From Myxococcales bacterium (GTDB lineage: Bacteria; Myxococcota; Myxococcia; Myxococcales; Anaeromyxobacteraceae), in NCBI GenBank assembly GCA_021806645.1, contig JAJZQX010000022.1, positions 1 to 38,979 on the forward strand: a DNA stretch of 38,979 nucleotides. Reading direction: 5' to 3'. The notes below the pieces were generated by a model. That model did no database searches and was not told the origin of the DNA. It saw nothing but the letters and a program-made list of their open reading frames with translations. Shown here in pieces: positions 30,539 to 37,934 of this stretch. Both the position numbers and the translations under genes were made by a program. Numbering within the stretch: the stretch's first letter is position 1; the number at the start of each line of letters is the position of its first letter.

Positions 30539-31228
30539 CTACAGCGGGCAAGGATCCACGGTGACGAGCTGCTCCACACTATCCACGACCTCCATGAAGA
30601 CCGCGGCTGGACCGATGCCGGTCTGGCCTCCCCCTGCCACTGCCGAGATCTCGTAACGTCCTGGCGCCAGACTTTGGACGAGCAGCTCCGACGCCGGCGC
30701 TGCCGCCACCACCTGCCGCCACATCGGGCCCTCCGCGGTCACCGTCAGCGTTCCGCCCGGCGCGAGCGCCCTGCACCAGCGGTAACGAACCGAGCCTCCT
30801 GGCGCAGCGATGGCGAACGGTGCCGCGGCGGACACCGTCCCTTGGTCCCACACCAAGTGCAAGAGCAGCGCCGAGAGCTCTTCTCCGGCGGCATCGAGCA
30901 GCCGGAGCTTGAGGCTTCCAGCCGATGGGCCCATGCCCGTTGGCGCGAAGAGCGTGCCATGGAGGACGGTTTGGCCGTCGACGCAGGGTACGGTGACCGG
31001 CGGCGGCTCGATAGCCCCGCCCCCCGCGGCGAGGATCGCCTGCACGGTGTCAGCGCCCGCGCTCGCGCACCCCGTCGCCGCCGGAGCGCCGGCCACGGTC
31101 CACGTCACGGGAACGTTGGCTTCCACGAGTGGAACCGCGCAGCAGTGCTTGTCAGCGCAGGCCATCACCAAGACGCCACTCGTGAGGCAGCACAGGGCAC
31201 GTCCGCTCAAGCGAAGAATTGACATCAT
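30539..31228 (-). CDS. Exported lipoprotein of unknown function, translationally coupled to a small exported peptide
   Basis: A 229-residue protein with no recognised domain. Residues 1-24 form a signal peptide with lipobox (GVLVMAC, Cys24), preceded by a hydrophobic run containing two cysteines. The mature part looks like small beta-rich modules: WTVAGAPAATGCASAGADTV, GQTVLHGTLFAPTGMG, SLKLRLLDAAGEELSALLLH, and a final beta part (LAPGRYEISAVAGGGQTG; VFMEVVDSVEQLVTVDPC) that reads like a carbohydrate- or copper-fold strand set. The tandem ATG at 31228/31225 is chosen with GGAGG upstream; 31228 overlaps the stop of the preceding small gene (ATGA). It is the second gene of a two-gene minus-strand unit. 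Confidence 0.7.
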   Translation of the reverse strand: MMSILRLSGRALCCLTSGVLVMACADKHCCAVPLVEANVPVTWTVAGAPAATGCASAGADTVQAILAAGGGAIEPPPVTVPCVDGQTVLHGTLFAPTGMGPSAGSLKLRLLDAAGEELSALLLHLVWDQGTVSAAAPFAIAAPGGSVRYRWCRALAPGGTLTVTAEGPMWRQVVAAAPASELLVQSLAPGRYEISAVAGGGQTGIGPAAVFMEVVDSVEQLVTVDPCPL

Positions 31229-31380
31229 GACCCGCCTCCGTTCCAACGCCTGTTCAGGACCACGCCACCTGGCGCCAGGCGATCCCGCGTCATGGAGGAG
31301 ATCTCGTAATCACCGTCAGTGACATCAGCCTGCGAAGATGCGGCCACGATGGCCAGGATGAAGTGGGCAGACAAGAGCAT
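31225..31380 (-). CDS. Small exported peptide (51 residues) upstream of the lipoprotein gene
   Basis: The frame encodes a signal-peptide-like N-terminus (MLLSAHFILAIVAASSQA) followed by about 33 residues (DVTDGDYEISSMTRDRLAPGG and VVLNRRWNGGGS). GGAGG lies seven bases before ATG 31380, one of the best ribosome sites in the region, and a GTG at 31383 is an alternative start. Its TGA overlaps the ATG of the downstream lipoprotein by four bases, a strong sign that it is translated and coupled. No family is recognised. It may be a leader or a small secreted partner of the lipoprotein. Confidence 0.55.
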   Translation of the reverse strand: MLLSAHFILAIVAASSQADVTDGDYEISSMTRDRLAPGGVVLNRRWNGGGS

Positions 31381-31780
31381 CACGTGACCTCCGTTTGCTG
31401 TGAGCTGCACCGAGACATCTTGGGTGCAAGACCTCCATCGAGGCTCGACGCTCCTGCGGCCAAGCCACGGCGTCGAGTCGTACTAAGCTGACCGTGAATG
31501 GCACGCACGGCGTGACAAACCCAGAGTGGCTGTCAACACGAATCGCGGTGGCCGTCGCGGCCATGTGGGGTGCGAACCAGATGGCGCGAAGTGTGAATGC
31601 GGGCAACTGAGCAGTGGCGCCACGGCTTCGCCATATGATTGACGTATGGTCCGGGAGAATGTGACGGCTTGTCCAAGGTCAAGGTTGGCGCGTCGTTGAA
31701 AGGGCCGAAACAGCGGCAAGTTCGATGGCTGCCAGAGAGGACCGATCAGCGGAGTAGGAATCCAGACCTCCTGACATACC
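31381..31780. other. 400-bp intergenic stretch upstream of the small peptide gene
   Basis: No credible gene on either strand: the open frames have no ribosome site or recognisable motif. It holds the promoter of the minus-strand pair and the degraded left flank of the transposase relic. Its GC content is visibly lower than the surrounding genes, as expected for imported or non-coding DNA. No terminal inverted repeat was found by eye. Confidence 0.4.
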
Positions 31781-32255
31781 GAGGCGCTCAACGAGCACTC
31801 GCCCGGTGACCTCGGCCGCCTCCTCGGTCTCGACCGCGCACCCGAGGTGAAGACCCTGCGGCGCAAGCTCACTCGGCTCGCCGCCCTGGGGCTCGCCGCG
31901 GAGTTCGGCCGGGCGCTCGCCAAGCGGCGGGTCGCAGCTCGGGGCGCCACGTTCGGGTTCCTCCACGTGGACGGCCACGTCCGCGCCCATCACGGGAAAC
32001 ACGCGCTGCCGAAGGCTCATCTGGCCGCATGCGCATCGCCATGTCCTCACCTAACGGAAGGGCCGGTGGCGCCACGCTCCCAGGTCCCGCTTCCGCGTCC
32101 ACAAGACAGTCATCGATGGGCGAACGGTCAACTACACCCTCGCCGATCAGGGCATCGCGCTCCTCGGGGGGAAGCCCCGAATGAGGCAGGTCACCCGGCT
32201 CCCGGGCGATGCCCACCAGACACCCATCGTCACGTCGCGGCGCGACCTCTCAGCG
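31781..32255 (+). pseudogene. Decayed transposase relic (frameshifted and internally deleted)
   Basis: Two pieces of what looks like one transposase are readable. The first (about 31781-32015) gives LGRLLGLDRAPEVKTLRRKL and FGFLHVDGHVRAHHGKHALP, then the frame shifts at about 32028 (MRIAM is in the +1 frame). The second (about 32093-32255), after a large central deletion, gives VNYTLADQGIALLGG and MRQVTRLPGDAHQTPIVTSRRDL. From memory these match the N-terminal and C-terminal blocks of a family with the motif GFLYVDGHVRVYHGK and RQVTR...HQT. The catalytic middle is missing. No intact ends or flanking repeats are visible, so it is an old insertion. Confidence 0.6.
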
Positions 32256-32288
32256 ATGGGCGGGCCCCGCCGGCCTTGCCGGCGAGGC

Positions 32289-33533
32289 CTACGCCTCCCA
32301 GAGGCAGCGCAGCGGCACCGCGTGCAGACGCTCCCCGAAGGGCAAGGTCGCCTCGCCGTCGTAGAGCACGACGCCCGCCTTGAAGCGGGCACCGGTGGCC
32401 TCCTTCAGCTTTCGGAGGCCACGGAAGTCGGAGGCGGTCACGGTGGCGCCGGCCTTCACCTCGACACCGGCCAGCTCGCGGGGGCCGCGCTCCAGCACCA
32501 CGTCGACCTCGGCCCCGTCGCGATCCCGGTAGTGGAGGAAGTCGATGCGGTCCGGTAGCCCGCTGGCGAGGCGGCGGAGCTCCTGCACCACGAAGGTCTC
32601 GAGGAGCTGGCCGAGCGTGGCGCGGTCGGCGGCGAGCGCCTCGGCGTCGAGACCGAGGAGGGCGCAGGCGAGCCCGCTGTCGCCGAGGTGGACCTTGGGG
32701 GTCTTGACGAGGCGGCTCAGCCGGTTGCCGTGCCACGGTGGCAGCTCGTCGACCACGAAGATCCGCTCGAGGAGCGTGACGTAGTCGCGGACGGTCGGCC
32801 GGCTCAGGCCGAGCGGCGCGGCGAGGTCGGAAACGTTGAGCAGGCGCGCCGTCTGCGCGCCGGCCAGGGCCAGGAGCCGCGGGATGGCATCGAGCGAGGC
32901 TATGCGGGCCAGCTCCCGGACGTCGCGCTGGACCAGGGTCTCGACATAGTCCCGGTACCAGGCGGCCCGCCGGCGGGCGGCGGGCCTGGCCAGCGCCGCA
33001 GGGTACCCGCCGGCGGCGACGAGCGGGGCGAGGGCGTGGCCGAGGCGCGCCCTGGTCCGGGCCTGGAACGTGCCGTTGAAGAGCCGCTCGACGAAGTCCG
33101 CCGCGCCGCCGGTGAGCTCGGCCTGCGCGAACGGGTGAAGCCGCACGATCTCCATTCGCCCGGCCAGCGAGTCGGAGAGGCGCGGGAGCAGGAGGACATT
33201 GGAGGAGCCGGTGAGGAGGAAGCGTCCGGGCCGGCGGTCGCGGTCCACGGCGCGCTTCAGGGAGGCGAAGAGCCGCGGGACGCGCTGGACCTCGTCGAGG
33301 ATGACCCGCCCGGGCAGGTCGTCCACGAAGCCCGTGGGATCCGCCTCGGCGGCGGCCAGCGTGGCCGCGTCGTCGAAGGTGAGGTAGGCGTGGCCGAGCC
33401 GGTCGCCGACCATCCGTGCCAGCGTGGTCTTGCCGCACTGCCGCGGACCGTGGACGAGGACCACCGGTGTGTCGGAGAGCGCCTCCGCGAGGCGGACTTG
33501 GGCGAGGCGGGGGTAGGAGGGCGAACCGGTCAT
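32289..33533 (-). CDS. AAA-family ATPase with C-terminal DUF4143 domain
   Basis: A 414-residue protein. It has a Walker A VHGPRQCGKTTLAR at residues 27-40, a Walker B GRVILDEVQRVP at about 94-105, sensor LLTGSSNVLLL, a helical middle with GLSRPTVRDYVTLLERI (winged-helix-like), and a C-terminal DUF4143 segment with HYRDRDGAEVDVVLERG and LAGVEVKAGATV, a PD-(D/E)xK-like nuclease pattern. This architecture is widespread and often mobile or toxin-associated; a function is not established. Nothing convincing acts as a ribosome site before ATG 33533; the upstream 60 bp are AT-richer and contain TCGGCCAA and TCGGCTAA spaced 23 bp apart (33557-33564, 33580-33587), possibly an operator. It lies beside the transposase relic and tRNA-Arg. 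Confidence 0.85.
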   Translation of the reverse strand: MTGSPSYPRLAQVRLAEALSDTPVVLVHGPRQCGKTTLARMVGDRLGHAYLTFDDAATLAAAEADPTGFVDDLPGRVILDEVQRVPRLFASLKRAVDRDRRPGRFLLTGSSNVLLLPRLSDSLAGRMEIVRLHPFAQAELTGGAADFVERLFNGTFQARTRARLGHALAPLVAAGGYPAALARPAARRRAAWYRDYVETLVQRDVRELARIASLDAIPRLLALAGAQTARLLNVSDLAAPLGLSRPTVRDYVTLLERIFVVDELPPWHGNRLSRLVKTPKVHLGDSGLACALLGLDAEALAADRATLGQLLETFVVQELRRLASGLPDRIDFLHYRDRDGAEVDVVLERGPRELAGVEVKAGATVTASDFRGLRKLKEATGARFKAGVVLYDGEATLPFGERLHAVPLRCLWEA

Positions 33534-33632
33534 GCGGCGGATGGTAAGATTTGGAGTCGGCCAAGTGCAAGCTTATGGTTCGGCTAATTGAAAGGCTGTG
33601 CCTCGGCGATCCGCAAGGTACCCCGGAAACAC

Positions 33633-33666
33633 GAAGCCCCCGCCAACTCGCGCTGGCGGGGGCTTC
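33633..33666 (-). terminator. Rho-independent-type terminator of tRNA-Arg
   Basis: A perfect 13-bp stem (GAAGCCCCCGCCA at 33633-33645, TGGCGGGGGCTTC at 33654-33666) with an eight-base loop lies just after the 3' end of the minus-strand tRNA. On that strand it is followed by CGTGTTTCC, a short T-run. Confidence 0.8.
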
Positions 33667-33673
33667 TCCGTAC

Positions 33674-33750
33674 TGGCGAGCCCTAGAGGAATCGAACCTC
33701 TGACCTTCGGATTCGAAGTCCGACGCTCTATCCAGCTGAGCTAAGGGCCC
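33674..33750 (-). tRNA. tRNA-Arg (anticodon UCG)
   Basis: A 77-base tRNA including encoded CCA. The acceptor pairs GGGCCCT with AGGGCTC (one G-U). The D arm reads GCTCAGCTGGATAGAGC; the anticodon loop CTTCGAA carries TCG (decoding CGA/CGG arginine codons); the T arm is GAGGTTCGATTCCTC. All arms and the TTCGATT loop are intact, so it is functional. A terminator hairpin follows immediately. The tRNA's anticodon arm recurs in a relic at 38767-38850. Confidence 0.95.
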
Positions 33751-33907
33751 AACACGTCGCTGCCACGAAGGGATGCTTCGCGAAGCTCGATACCACGGCG
33801 ACCCTCGGTCCGAAAAGGCGGGGCCGGATGGTGACGGGCCGGACCTCGGCGGGCTGGCCCGTTGACCTCGCCGATCCGGAGGCGTACGCCAGCGGAGGAG
33901 GTTCCGC

Positions 33908-34306
33908 ATGCGCCTCGCCATCGTCCTCTCCGCGCTCCTCGCCATCGCTCCGAGGCCGTCCACCTGCGGCTCCTCGGCGGCCCCCGCCAGCAAGGCGATC
34001 GTCGATCCGCTGGAGGCCGCCTGCCGGGGGCTGGCCTGCGGCGACTCCTGCGGCTACTGCCCGCCCGGCGCCGATCCCAAGGACTGCCCGGTGCCCACCT
34101 TCGCCCCGACCGCCTGCAACGCGCGCGGCCAGTGCGTGACGGTGGGTCCGTACATCTGCCACGACCCGTGCGCCGGCAAGGCCTGCGGAGCGACCTGCCA
34201 CGCCTGCCCGCCGGACGCGCCGGACTGCGTCGAGACGGCCGTGGTGAAGGCCTGCGACCGCGAGGGCTTCTGCCAGCCGGCGACGCCGGCGCTGACCTGC
34301 CCGTAG
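33908..34306 (+). CDS. Secreted cysteine-rich protein with two tandem cysteine modules
   Basis: A 132-residue exported protein with 17 cysteines and no recognised family. A hydrophobic signal-like N-terminus (LAIVLSALLAIA) leads to Cys20, which could be a loose lipobox (PRPSTC). Two modules follow: Cys39-Cys69 region with CRGLACGDSCGYCPPG...CNARGQC, and a second at about 92-129 with CHDPCAGKACGATCHACPPD...CDREGFC, clearly duplicated. GGAGGAGG lies ten bases before ATG 33908, making the start firm. The cysteines are probably disulfide-bonded in the periplasm or outside the cell. It converges on the AmrS gene 16 bp away. Confidence 0.75.
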   Translation: MRLAIVLSALLAIAPRPSTCGSSAAPASKAIVDPLEAACRGLACGDSCGYCPPGADPKDCPVPTFAPTACNARGQCVTVGPYICHDPCAGKACGATCHACPPDAPDCVETAVVKACDREGFCQPATPALTCP

Positions 34307-34322
34307 CCGGCGCCCGGCGACC

Positions 34323-35411
34323 TCAGCCGGCCATCCGCACCGCGTGGCTGTGGCGTCCGAAGTGGCCCGGCACCGGGTCGAAGCGGCCGGCCACGATCTG
34401 TCCGCAGGCCAGGCAGCGGCCGTCGGGCGTCAGCCGGTAGTCGAGCAGCTCGTACCAGTCGCGGGCGATCAGGTTGGCGCCGCAGCCCGGGCAGCGGGTG
34501 GCGTCGCCCTCCAGATCGTGGACGTTGCCGGTGTAGACGTAGCGCAGGCCGGCCGCCATGGCCTGCCGCCGGGCCCGCGAGAGCGTGGCGGGGGGCGTGG
34601 GCAGCACGTCGCCCAGCTTGAAGGCGGGGTGGAAGGCCGAGAAGTGGAGCGGCACGTCGGGACCGAGGTGGCCGGCGATCCACTCGGAGAGCTGGGCCAC
34701 CTCCGCCTCGCCGTCGTTCTGCCCCGGGATGAGGAGCGTGGTGATCTCGGTCCAGACCCCGGCCTCCTTCACCAGCCACTCCAGCGTGTCGAGCACGGGC
34801 GCGAGGTGGGCGAAGCAGAGCTTCCGGTAGAAGTCCTCGGTGAAGGCCTTCAGGTCCACGTTGGCCGCGTCCATCCGCGAGAAGAGCTCGGTGCGCGGCG
34901 CGGGGTGGATGTAGCCGGCGGTGACCGCCACCGTCTTCAGGCCGCGGTCGCGGCAGGCCTCGGCCACGTCGATGGCATACTCGGCGAAGGGGACCGGGTC
35001 GTTGTAGGTGAAGGCCACGCTCCGGCAGCCGAGCTTCAGCGCCTCGGTCGCGATGGCCTCGGGGGTGGCCCGCTCGGTGAGCCGGTCCCACTCGGTGGCC
35101 TTGGAGATGTCCCAGTTCTGGCAGAAGCGGCAGCCCAGGTTGCAGCCCGCGGTGCCGAAGGAGAAGACGCTGGTGCCCGGGTAGAAGTGGTTGAGCGGCT
35201 TCTTCTCGATGGGATCGACGCAGAAGCCGCTGGAGCGCCCCCAGGTGGTGAGCACCATGACGTCGCCGGCCCGCTGCCGCACGAAGCAGAAGCCGCGCTG
35301 CCCGTCGTGGAGCTGGCAGTCGCGCGGGCAGAGGTCGCACTGCAGGCGCCCGTCGCCGAGGGCGTGCCACCAGCGGGCCGGGTGGAGGTCCGCGGCGGCG
35401 GGGGTGTTCAT
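34323..35411 (-). CDS. amrS: AmmeMemoRadiSam-system radical SAM enzyme
   Basis: A 362-residue radical SAM protein. The N-terminal CDLCPRDC motif (residues 25-32) and FCVDPIEKKPLNHFYPGT are the AmrS signature. The iron-sulfur cysteines are Cys90, Cys94 and Cys97 in GTAGCNLGCRFCQNWDI. Later blocks AFTYNDPVPFAEYAIDVA, VDLKAFTEDFYRKL and SAFHPAFKL are family-typical, and the C-terminus ends in a zinc-ribbon-like CPGC...CLAC. ATG 35411 overlaps the stop of the upstream Memo-AMMECR1 gene by four bases, so they are coupled. The system is conserved in bacteria and archaea but its chemistry is not settled in my knowledge. Confidence 0.93.
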   Translation of the reverse strand: MNTPAAADLHPARWWHALGDGRLQCDLCPRDCQLHDGQRGFCFVRQRAGDVMVLTTWGRSSGFCVDPIEKKPLNHFYPGTSVFSFGTAGCNLGCRFCQNWDISKATEWDRLTERATPEAIATEALKLGCRSVAFTYNDPVPFAEYAIDVAEACRDRGLKTVAVTAGYIHPAPRTELFSRMDAANVDLKAFTEDFYRKLCFAHLAPVLDTLEWLVKEAGVWTEITTLLIPGQNDGEAEVAQLSEWIAGHLGPDVPLHFSAFHPAFKLGDVLPTPPATLSRARRQAMAAGLRYVYTGNVHDLEGDATRCPGCGANLIARDWYELLDYRLTPDGRCLACGQIVAGRFDPVPGHFGRHSHAVRMAG

Positions 35412-36814
35412 GGCCGGGGCTCCTGGTAGCGCTCGGCGGTGAACCGGAAGAGGCGCGTGTCGGGCCGCCACCCGTCGGCCAGCCCGGCCTTGGCGCGCAG
35501 GTGGAGGAGGAACGCCCGCGGGTCCGGGAGCTGCTCCCAGACCGCCGGGATGAAGGTGGCGTGGTGCGAACCCGCCACCAGGTAGAGGCCGTCCACGCCC
35601 GGGCGCAGGCGCCTCGCCGCCTCGCCCTCGTCCTCGGCGGCGAGCGGCTGCAGGGGCGACAGCACCGAGACCTCGACGTCGAGCCCGGGCAGCTCCCCGG
35701 CCGCGAGCGGCTCGAAGCGGCCGTCCTCGGTGGCCGCCAGCCGGGCGCAGCGGACGATCTCCTCGAAGAGCGGGGCGCGGGGCTCGAGCGCCCCGCAGCA
35801 GCCCCGCAGCGAACCGCGCAGGTGCAGGCTGACGAAGCAGGCGTGCGGTTCGTCGAGCCAGGGCTCGCCCACGGGCCGGGCGGGCGCCGGCCCGCCGAAG
35901 AGGTTGGCCAGGGCGGCGCGGGCCACGCGGGTGGCGACGTCGGCGCGGTGGCCGTGCCCCTCCGAGTGCTCGGCGCGTGGCGGCACGATCCGGAGCCCGG
36001 CCGGCTCGAAGAGCGCGAAGGCGCCGTAGCCCACCACCTGGTCCTGGTCACCGGCGGTGTCGCCGGAGTTGCGCAGGTCGAGCAGGTCCACCGAGAGCCG
36101 GCGGCGGCGCGCCTCGAGGAGCAGCCCCTGGAGCGGGACGCGGCCGCAGGCCTGCTCGCGCCGCAGTCCCTCGGCGTCGAGGGCGATCACCTGGGCGGCC
36201 GTCCGGTGATCCACGGCGCGCGCCTCCTCGTAGGGGAGATAGTGGGAGAGGTCGGTGGAGATCACCACCAGCGTCTCGGGGCCGCCCCACAGGGCGTCGA
36301 GCACGCCGGCCACGTCCTCCGCCGAGGCGAGCCCCACCGAGAAGGGGACCAGCGAGAAGGGGCCGAGCACGACCTGCAGGAAGGGGAGCTGCACCTCGAG
36401 CGAGTGCTCGCGCAGGTGCCCGACGGCGCTGCGGGTCACCTGCGGGAGCGCCAGCGCGCGCGCGGCCGCGGCCTCGTCGATGGGCACGGCGCCGAGCGGC
36501 GTGAGGAAGCTCTCCTCCTCCGGCAACGCCAGCCCGGCCACGGCCCCGAAGTGCGACGGCCCGAGGAGCACGACGCGCTCCACCCGCGGTCCGGCGGCAC
36601 GGAGCCGCGCATAGGCGGTGGCCGCCACGGGACCCGAGTAGACGTACCCGGCATGCGGCACGACCAGCGCCTTGGGGCGCGGCCCGGCGAACGCCGTCGC
36701 GGCGGCGAGTAGACGCGTCACCTCCTGACGGAGCGCCTCCGGTTCGCCGGGGTAGAAGGCCCCGGCCACCGCCGGTAGGCGCACGCGAGTCGACCTGGAG
36801 GAACCACTGCGCAT
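35408..36814 (-). CDS. Memo (AmrB)-AMMECR1 (AmrA) fusion protein
   Basis: A 468-residue fusion. Residues about 12-275 form a Memo domain: RLPAVAGAFYPGEPEALR, KALVVPHAGYVYSGPVAATAY (His54), LLGPSHFG, VGHLREHSLEVQLPFLQ, VISTDLSHYLPYEEA and NSGDTAGDQDQVVGYGAFAL, all Memo family blocks. Residues about 290-465 form AMMECR1: ACFVSLHLRGSLRGCCGALEPR (the invariant LRGC-G patch), DGRFEPLAAGELPGLDVEVSVLSP and PGVDGLYL. With the downstream radical SAM gene it makes the complete three-part system in two genes. ATG 36814 is used although AGGTGG abuts it; GTG at 36784 (before RLPAV) is a possible alternative. Confidence 0.92.
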   Translation of the reverse strand: MRSGSSRSTRVRLPAVAGAFYPGEPEALRQEVTRLLAAATAFAGPRPKALVVPHAGYVYSGPVAATAYARLRAAGPRVERVVLLGPSHFGAVAGLALPEEESFLTPLGAVPIDEAAAARALALPQVTRSAVGHLREHSLEVQLPFLQVVLGPFSLVPFSVGLASAEDVAGVLDALWGGPETLVVISTDLSHYLPYEEARAVDHRTAAQVIALDAEGLRREQACGRVPLQGLLLEARRRRLSVDLLDLRNSGDTAGDQDQVVGYGAFALFEPAGLRIVPPRAEHSEGHGHRADVATRVARAALANLFGGPAPARPVGEPWLDEPHACFVSLHLRGSLRGCCGALEPRAPLFEEIVRCARLAATEDGRFEPLAAGELPGLDVEVSVLSPLQPLAAEDEGEAARRLRPGVDGLYLVAGSHHATFIPAVWEQLPDPRAFLLHLRAKAGLADGWRPDTRLFRFTAERYQEPRP

Positions 36815-37236
36815 CCACCTGCACCCGCCCCACGCTGGCCACGCACCCGACTGGAGCGTCAGAACCTCTCACATCACGCGCCGCTCCGCTTCTCCGGTCA
36901 AGCCTCCGCCGAGGGGCCCGAGTGAGGGGCGCCCTTCCGCGCCCACGCGCCGATGGCGCGCCCGCAACCAGGGGGCTCGGCGCGGGCCAAGCGTGTGCGT
37001 CCGCTGGACTGGAACCTGGCGGCGAAGAGGTCGTCCATCCCGAACCCGGGTGGTCTCGCCAACGGCATCTCGGTGGAGCCGCGACCAAATCCCGGTGGCC
37101 CCCGTCCCCGTCCTCGACAAGCGGCTGGAATCAGGGACGGCGCCGGTTGGCCGGCTCCTTGCTCTTCAAGGCAGGCGGCGCGCCGGCACCTGGCCACGAT
37201 GGCCGGGGCCCGGCGCAACCCGAAGGAGCGTGCGAC
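36815..37236. other. 422-bp intergenic region between the divergent AmmeMemoRadiSam operon and the cupin gene
   Basis: No gene is supported on either strand; the open frames are long only because of the GC bias. One perfect palindrome, CCTTG-N5-CAAGG at 37157-37171, lies about 65 bases before the cupin start and could be an operator. A ribosome site GAAGGAG is at 37222-37228. I see nothing else. Confidence 0.4.
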
Positions 37237-37602
37237 ATGGCATCCCTCAACCTGAAGCTGGTCGATCCCGCGGCTCTGCCGCCGGCCCGGCCGGCGCGGC
37301 TCGTCGAGCTGCTCGACTACGCCCCGGGGGCCGTGGTGAGCCGCGTGCTCGCCAAGACGAGCGGCGGCTCGGTGACCCTCTTCGCCTTCGAGGCGGGGCA
37401 GGAGCTCTCCGAGCACACCGCCCCCTTCGACGCCATCGTGGAGGTGCTGGATGGCGAGGTGGAGCTGACCATCGGCGGCGCGCGGGTGCCGGCGCACGCC
37501 GGCGAGACGGTGCTCATGCCGGCCAGCGTGCCCCACGCCGTCAAGGCGCGCACCCGCTTCAAGATGCTCCTCACCATGCTCCGCAGCCCGGGACCGGCGT
37601 GA
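37237..37602 (+). CDS. Cupin-domain protein
   Basis: A 121-residue small beta-barrel protein. The cupin motifs are seen as FEAGQELSEHTAPFDAIVEVLDGEVEL (motif 1 region, with one His and Glu) and HAGETVLMPASVPHAVKA (motif 2 region, with one His), giving a typical metal site though motif 1 keeps only a single histidine. GAAGGAG lies nine bases before ATG 37237. The frame is open upstream to 36922, but there is no ribosome site there and the cupin starts here. Its stop overlaps the start of the next gene (GTGA), so the two are coupled. The pairing of a cupin with DUF2249 is often seen near nitrogen-oxide or oxygen-limited respiration genes; this context is from memory. Confidence 0.88.
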   Translation: MASLNLKLVDPAALPPARPARLVELLDYAPGAVVSRVLAKTSGGSVTLFAFEAGQELSEHTAPFDAIVEVLDGEVELTIGGARVPAHAGETVLMPASVPHAVKARTRFKMLLTMLRSPGPA

Positions 37603-37838
37603 GCGGCCCCCGGGTGGTGAAGAGGCTGGACGCCCGCCCGCTCAAGGCGGCCGGCGTCCACCCGGTGGAGCAGGTGTTGCAGGATCTGGCCAAGCTCGCT
37701 CCGGGCGAAGCCTACGAACTGGTCACGCCGCACGTCCCAGGCCCCGTGCTGGAGCGGGCCGCGGCCCTCGGCGTGAAGGGCCGCACGGCCGAGCTCGGCC
37801 CGGAGGAGTTCGTGACCACCTTCACCCGCGAGGCATAG
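37599..37838 (+). CDS. DUF2249-domain protein, translationally coupled to the cupin
   Basis: A 79-residue protein starting at GTG 37599, which overlaps the cupin TGA by four bases. The sequence KRLDARPLKAAGVHPVEQVLQDLAKLAPGEAYELVTPHVPGPVLERAAALG follows the DUF2249 pattern (L-D-x-R...P...V...L..L..GE...L). The domain is short and alone, as in stand-alone DUF2249 proteins. A molecular function is not known; the coupled cupin suggests joint action. Confidence 0.75.
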   Translation: MSGPRVVKRLDARPLKAAGVHPVEQVLQDLAKLAPGEAYELVTPHVPGPVLERAAALGVKGRTAELGPEEFVTTFTREA

Positions 37839-37934
37839 CCCCGGCCGGGCGCGACCGGCGACGTGACCGGTCGCCTCCACGGTCGCCGTCTGGCGGACCG
37901 GCCCGGCGGGTGTCCGTGCCCTTGGGCGCCGAGG

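Noticed and set aside
36869-37120. 83-codon minus-strand frame in the 36815-37236 gap
   Set aside because: The product is Arg/Gly-rich without motif or ribosome site; not supported.
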